Below, piece by piece: positions 5,466-8,357 of a stretch of DNA of 8,357 nt. The notes beneath the pieces are model-generated. The model saw only the letters and a program-made list of their open reading frames with translations, ran no database searches and was not told the origin of the DNA. This DNA comes from Candidatus Apopatocola equi (lineage in GTDB: Bacteria; Bacillota; Clostridia; Oscillospirales; Oscillospiraceae), in assembly GCA_018065965.1 (NCBI GenBank), contig JAGHSH010000007.1, forward strand, positions 1 to 8,357, given 5' to 3'. A program made the translations under genes and the position numbers. Numbering within the stretch: the stretch's first letter is position 1; every line of letters starts with the position of its first letter.

Positions 5466-7370
5466 TTACTTCCGTGCCGGGAAGGCTCTGACGGCATTGA
5501 GCACGGCTGCAATGCCCACACAGCCATCCAGCAGCATATCAAACCAGAGCTGGGAGCTGATACCGAAAACGGCCAGAAGAATGAGCAGCAGCTTCACGCC
5601 CAACACAACGCCGGCGCCCTGCAGGAATACATTGCGGGTCAGCGCGGCACTGTGAATGGCCTCGGGCAGCCCTCTCAGATCGTCGGAGAGAAGCAGAACG
5701 TCTGCGTCTTTGGCACAGGGACTGTCCGGGCCTCCGAGAATCACAGCCAGATCGGCTTCCCGCAGACAATCGGTGTCGCACTCCCCGGCACCCACATAGA
5801 GGGCGGCGCGTTTTCCGCTGCGCTCCTGCAGCTCCTTCAGGCGGCCGAGCTTCGCTTCGGCGGTGCAGTTGGAGTAATACTTTTCGATGCCGCAAAGACG
5901 GGAGAGGCTGTGGGTCTTTTCGGTGCTGTCCTCGCTGAGAAGGACAATGTCTGTACAGCCCATGGCATGGAGCGCATCCACCGTCTCGTTTACGGAGCTG
6001 CGGGGCTGCTCGGAAAGCACGAGCGTACCGGCAAACTGTCCGGCAAGAGTCAGGTGCAGCAGAATCTCATCACTGCCGTCCCCATCGGGAAGCTGAATGC
6101 CGTGGGATTCCAGAAAAGCACGGCTGCCGAGGAGAACGGGAATGCCGTCGATCTCCACCGACAGACCGTCGGGGAACTCCACAAAATTCCCGATGACGGA
6201 ATAATCAACATCACCCGCATAGGCGTCCACCACGGCTCTGGCCATGGGCATATCCGCATTGGCGGCTGCGTGTGCAGCGGCCTTCAGGAGGATCTCGGAA
6301 TCCAGTTTCCCGGAGCGGACGGCTTCAACTCTGTATTTGCCGGTGGTTACAGTACCGTTTTTATCCAGCACGGCGGCAGCGGCGGAGCCGGCCTTTTCAA
6401 CACTGGAAATACTCTTGAAGAGCACACCGCGGCTCAGTGCGCCCGCAATGCCCGTATGGGCGGTAACGGCCAGCGCGGCGAGCAGACCGGCCGGGTTGAC
6501 AACGATCAGAATACAGAGAGCGCGGTGAATGGCGCTGCTGACGGAGCAATGCCCGATCACGCACAGCAGCACGGCGACCACGGCTGCCAGAGCCAGAGCG
6601 ACCGGCGCAAAGAAACGACGGTACAGCTCGGCCCACTGTTCAACGGCGGCTTTCCCGTCGCCGTCGCTGCGGCTGAGCGCCCAGATGCGGCTGAAGAGAG
6701 AAACAGACGCGGGGCCTACGGCCTCGGCCCGGAGCTCACCGGAGAGCAGCCGTGCGCCGGCAGGAACAGCATCTCCCTCCCCGGCGCTGCCGGCAAAGCT
6801 GCTGCCCGTCACCGCGGAAAGATCCACGGCGGCGCTGCCTTCCAGCACCAGACAATCCACGGCGGCCACTTCACCGGCAGACAGGATCACCGTATCACCG
6901 GGGTGAACGGCTTCTGGGTCAAGCTGGGTCTCCCCTGTCTCTGTCACCACTCTGACGGCAGTGCCGCGGCGGTCAACGGCCTTTTCCAGATTCTCTTCGG
7001 AACGCTTTACCGCGTAATCCAGAGCCAGTGTGCAGACTCGGAAGAGAAGCATCAGCGCCGCGCCGTCTACCTCCAGCCGCACCACAAAGGCTGCCAGAGA
7101 AGCGAGAAGCACCAGCGGATCCATGGTGAGGCTGTGCCGGCTGCTGATTTCCTCCACGCTTTTCATGACCACGTCATAGGCGGCGCAGAGAAAAGCAGCG
7201 AGCATGAAAAACATCTGCGCCATGCTCCCGGCTGCAAAAAAGAGACCGATGATAAAGCTCAGCAGTGCCGCGGCCAGACGGAGCAGACAATAACGGTCAA
7301 CGCCGAGAAAGCCGAGCTTGGGAGCTGTATGATCTTCAAATTCAATGGGATGCAGTTCTATCTTGCGCAT
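5466..7370 (-). CDS. P1B-type (heavy-metal) P-type ATPase homologue with altered catalytic motifs
   Basis: P1B ATPases pump soft metal ions across the membrane using an aspartyl-phosphate intermediate. The 634-residue protein has the family layout: N-terminal membrane pairs (about 27-61 and 85-120), an actuator domain (about 130-230), a membrane pair (about 254-305), the phosphorylation and nucleotide domains (about 330-560), and a final pair ending DGCVGIAAVLNAVRAF (615-630). There is no N-terminal metal-binding CxxC domain. The phosphorylatable D336 remains, but its motif reads DKNGT instead of DKTGT. TGES is TGSS (188-191), the membrane CPC is NPA (292-294), the HP motif is MP (374-375), TGD is SED (479-481), and GDGxND is GAGECD (527-532). 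The start at 7370 is supported by GGAGG 9 nt upstream and a promoter at 7447-7419; an in-frame ATG at 7451 lies upstream of that promoter. The frame is unbroken, so it appears expressed, but ordinary transport activity is doubtful. Confidence 0.9.
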   Translation of the reverse strand: MRKIELHPIEFEDHTAPKLGFLGVDRYCLLRLAAALLSFIIGLFFAAGSMAQMFFMLAAFLCAAYDVVMKSVEEISSRHSLTMDPLVLLASLAAFVVRLEVDGAALMLLFRVCTLALDYAVKRSEENLEKAVDRRGTAVRVVTETGETQLDPEAVHPGDTVILSAGEVAAVDCLVLEGSAAVDLSAVTGSSFAGSAGEGDAVPAGARLLSGELRAEAVGPASVSLFSRIWALSRSDGDGKAAVEQWAELYRRFFAPVALALAAVVAVLLCVIGHCSVSSAIHRALCILIVVNPAGLLAALAVTAHTGIAGALSRGVLFKSISSVEKAGSAAAAVLDKNGTVTTGKYRVEAVRSGKLDSEILLKAAAHAAANADMPMARAVVDAYAGDVDYSVIGNFVEFPDGLSVEIDGIPVLLGSRAFLESHGIQLPDGDGSDEILLHLTLAGQFAGTLVLSEQPRSSVNETVDALHAMGCTDIVLLSEDSTEKTHSLSRLCGIEKYYSNCTAEAKLGRLKELQERSGKRAALYVGAGECDTDCLREADLAVILGGPDSPCAKDADVLLLSDDLRGLPEAIHSAALTRNVFLQGAGVVLGVKLLLILLAVFGISSQLWFDMLLDGCVGIAAVLNAVRAFPARK

Positions 7371-7379
7371 ATGTTCAAA

Positions 7380-7384
7380 CCTCC
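7380..7384 (-). promoter_or_regulatory. Ribosome binding site that decides the ATPase start
   Basis: On the minus strand GGAGG ends 9 nt before ATG at 7370. No comparable site precedes the in-frame ATG at 7451, which is also upstream of the promoter. The start is therefore placed at 7370. Confidence 0.85.
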
Positions 7385-7411
7385 GTTCAAAGAGTGCATC
7401 GTATATAAATC

Positions 7412-7429
7412 CATGCTCATTATAGCATG
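7412..7429. repeat. Inverted repeat spanning the ATPase -10 box (candidate operator)
   Basis: CATGCT (7412-7417) and AGCATG (7424-7429) form a 6-6-6 inverted repeat. The -10 hexamer of the ATPase promoter (7424-7419) lies almost wholly in its centre, so a bound repressor would block RNA polymerase. The operator role is inferred from position only. Confidence 0.45.
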
Positions 7430-7447
7430 CTCCGCGGGTGCGTTCAA
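7419..7447 (-). promoter_or_regulatory. Sigma-A-type promoter of the P-type ATPase gene
   Basis: On the minus strand TTGAAC (7447-7442, 4 of 6 matches to TTGACA) and a perfect TATAAT (7424-7419) are 17 bp apart. Transcription would start near 7412, giving a leader of roughly 40 nt with a GGAGG site. Confidence 0.75.
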
Positions 7448-7456
7448 TCACAGATA

Positions 7457-7465
7457 TGTTACAAT
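7457..7465 (+). promoter_or_regulatory. Possible extended -10 promoter upstream of the cotJ genes
   Basis: TGTTACAAT contains a TGn extension and TACAAT, 5 of 6 matches to TATAAT, but no convincing -35 hexamer is visible. GTTACAAT within it also matches 6 of 8 positions of the sporulation sigma-E -10 consensus as I recall it (CATACAMT). The assignment is uncertain. Confidence 0.3.
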
Positions 7466-7484
7466 TATTTCCGAAAAGAACAAC

Positions 7485-7501
7485 AGGCGGCAGAACCGCC
7501 T
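7485..7501 (+). other. Small GC-rich hairpin upstream of the cotJ genes
   Basis: AGGCGG (7485-7490) and CCGCCT (7496-7501) can form a 6-bp stem with a CAGAA loop. No T-run follows, so it is not a standard terminator. It could act as a leader structure if transcription starts upstream, but chance occurrence is possible for a stem this short. Confidence 0.35.
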
Positions 7502-7512
7502 CCCTCCGGGCG

Positions 7513-7520
7513 CATAGAAT
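7513..7520 (+). promoter_or_regulatory. Candidate sigma-E-type -10 element for the cotJ operon
   Basis: CATAGAAT matches 7 of 8 positions of the sporulation sigma-E -10 consensus (CATACAMT). Its position would place transcription start about 10 bp before the ribosome binding site. cotJ of Bacillus subtilis is known to be sigma-E dependent. The expected ATATT-like -35 at 13-15 bp upstream is not visible, so this remains a candidate. Confidence 0.35.
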
Positions 7521-7536
7521 GAGCTATTACAAGTAT

Positions 7537-7544
7537 AGGAGGAG
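7537..7544 (+). promoter_or_regulatory. Ribosome binding site that decides the cotJA-cotJB start
   Basis: AGGAGGAG ends 4 nt before ATG at 7549. In-frame ATG codons at 7438 and 7519 lack such a site, so the start is placed at 7549. Confidence 0.85.
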
Positions 7545-7548
7545 CAGA

Positions 7549-7983
7549 ATGGAAAAGGTAAAAAACTGTGATGTTGGTGAGGGGCGGCTCCCATGCTGCG
7601 CGCCGTTGGCGCTGAGTGCGATACCTGCCCAGGGCCGCAATGGGCCACGCTATGACAGCGGCAAGTCTCTTGCCCGGGGTACGCTCTTTCCGGAGCTGGA
7701 TCTTCCGCTGGGGAATATCGTGAACAGCACCGTGCCGGATGTGCCTGCTGCGGAGCTGATGGCATTGGACTTTGCCGCCCACGATCTTTCTCTGTATCTG
7801 GACACCCATCCCGATGACGGAGAGGCGTTTGCGGTATACAAGGAGCTGCTGAAGCTGGCGGAGACAGGCAGAAAACGCTATACGGAGCGCTTCGGCCCGG
7901 TCACCAAGACGGAGCTCCGGGACGCCGCCCACTACAACTGGCTCAAAGACCCCTGGCCCTGGGAATACGGAAAGGAGGATTGA
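7549..7983 (+). CDS. Fused CotJA-CotJB spore coat-associated protein
   Basis: CotJA and CotJB are small spore-coat proteins of the mother cell that work with CotJC. In most spore formers they are separate genes. Here one 144-residue protein carries both. Residues about 18-59 resemble CotJA, with RGTLFPELDLPLG (43-55) as its hallmark. Residues about 68-141 match CotJB, with AAHDLSLYLDTHPDD (76-90), YTERFGP (111-117) and WLKDPWPWEY (131-140). The first CotJA block, usually like LAMAYVPxQ, is reduced to LALSAIPAQ (20-28). The N-terminus carries C7, C16 and C17. There is no signal peptide. The gene has an excellent AGGAGGAG site and is followed 3 bp later by cotJC, so both are one operon. I infer that expression is in sporulation under sigma-E, as known for B. 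subtilis cotJ. Confidence 0.87.
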   Translation: MEKVKNCDVGEGRLPCCAPLALSAIPAQGRNGPRYDSGKSLARGTLFPELDLPLGNIVNSTVPDVPAAELMALDFAAHDLSLYLDTHPDDGEAFAVYKELLKLAETGRKRYTERFGPVTKTELRDAAHYNWLKDPWPWEYGKED

Positions 7984-7986
7984 GCG

Positions 7987-8357
7987 ATGTTTATCTATGA
8001 AAAGAAGCTGCAGTACCCCATCCGTATCAAAAACCCGAATCCGAAGCTGGCAAAGATCGTGATCAGCCAGTACGGCGGACCCGACGGCGAGCTGGGCGCC
8101 TCTCTCCGATACCTGAGTCAGCGCTTTTCCATGCCCTACCCGGAGCTCCGGGGCATACTCACGGATATCGGCACCGAGGAACTGGGACATTTGGAAATGG
8201 TCGGGACGCTGGTGCATCAGCTCACACGAAATCTCAGCATAGAGGAGATTAAGGCCGGGGGCTATGACGCCTATTTTGTGGACCGTACGCTGGGAGTGTT
8301 TCCACAGTCCGCAGGCGGTGTGCCCTGGGATGCAGTGGGCATCGGTCTGAAGGGTGA
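7987..8357 (+). CDS. cotJC: CotJC, manganese-catalase-type spore coat protein (3'-truncated by window edge)
   Basis: CotJC is a ferritin-like di-manganese catalase homologue of the spore coat. The 123 visible residues start MFIYEKKLQYPIRI, typical of the family. They contain QYGGPDGELGASLRYL (28-43) and LTDIGTEELGHLEM (58-71). E35, E65 and H68 correspond to the first three metal ligands of Mn-catalases; the remaining Glu and His ligands lie beyond the window. The start ATG is 3 bp after the previous stop codon, with AAAGGAGG 8 nt upstream. The frame stays open to the last base. It probably protects the spore against hydrogen peroxide, although enzymatic activity cannot be confirmed from half the protein. 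Confidence 0.95.
   Translation, partial: MFIYEKKLQYPIRIKNPNPKLAKIVISQYGGPDGELGASLRYLSQRFSMPYPELRGILTDIGTEELGHLEMVGTLVHQLTRNLSIEEIKAGGYDAYFVDRTLGVFPQSAGGVPWDAVGIGLKG

Noticed and set aside
5652..7517. 621-codon open frame on the plus strand, antisense to the P-type ATPase
   Set aside because: It lies fully opposite the ATPase, whose domain layout and family motifs are clear. Its translation is low-complexity Gly/His/Gln-rich with no recognisable domain and has no good ribosome binding site. It is a codon-bias shadow.
7438..7548. N-terminal extension of the CotJA-CotJB protein from ATG 7438 or 7519
   Set aside because: Neither start has a ribosome binding site, the translation is basic and unlike CotJA, and AGGAGGAG sits at the right distance from ATG 7549.
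1..8357. CRISPR arrays, rRNA or tRNA genes, toxin-antitoxin or defence cassettes
   Set aside because: No regularly spaced repeats, cloverleaf sequences or characteristic proteins were seen on either strand.

Overview
The window looks like a chromosomal segment from a spore-forming, moderately GC-rich Clostridia-type Firmicute. The evidence is a cotJ spore-coat operon, strong AGGAGG-type ribosome binding sites, a DUF6873-type protein found mainly in Clostridia, and a clostridial-style MBOAT/DHHW pair. An Oscillospirales-like gut bacterium would fit, but I cannot name a genus from the sequence alone.

Layout, left to right. (1) 1-1010 (+): the 3' three quarters of radA, the DNA-repair and recombination ATPase; its zinc finger and Walker A lie outside the window. 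(2) 1039-1755 (+): a protein of the DUF6873 / guanidino-modifying-enzyme-fold type, probably cotranscribed with radA. (3) 1761-1827: a perfect 16-bp-arm, almost entirely A/T inverted repeat followed directly by a good sigma-A-type promoter. (4) 1853-5394 (+): a tightly packed three-gene operon of an Xer-like tyrosine recombinase (TTG start), an AlgI-like MBOAT O-acyltransferase and its DHHW/AlgJ-like partner. The last two look like a cell-envelope polysaccharide O-acylation module. (5) 5401-5447: a hairpin that can terminate transcription in both directions between convergent genes. (6) 5466-7370 (-): a P1B-type ATPase homologue in which most catalytic signature motifs are altered although the frame is intact and its promoter and ribosome binding site are excellent. 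(7) 7371-7548: a divergent control region. (8) 7549-8357 (+): a fused CotJA-CotJB spore-coat protein and the start of cotJC, a manganese-catalase-type coat protein that runs off the window.

Most of the window is ordinary core and accessory Clostridia content. The points most worth following up are the motif-degenerate P-type ATPase, the CotJA-CotJB fusion, and the lox-sized palindrome at the promoter of a recombinase operon that also carries surface-polysaccharide modification genes. I did not find a clear new defence or mobile system.
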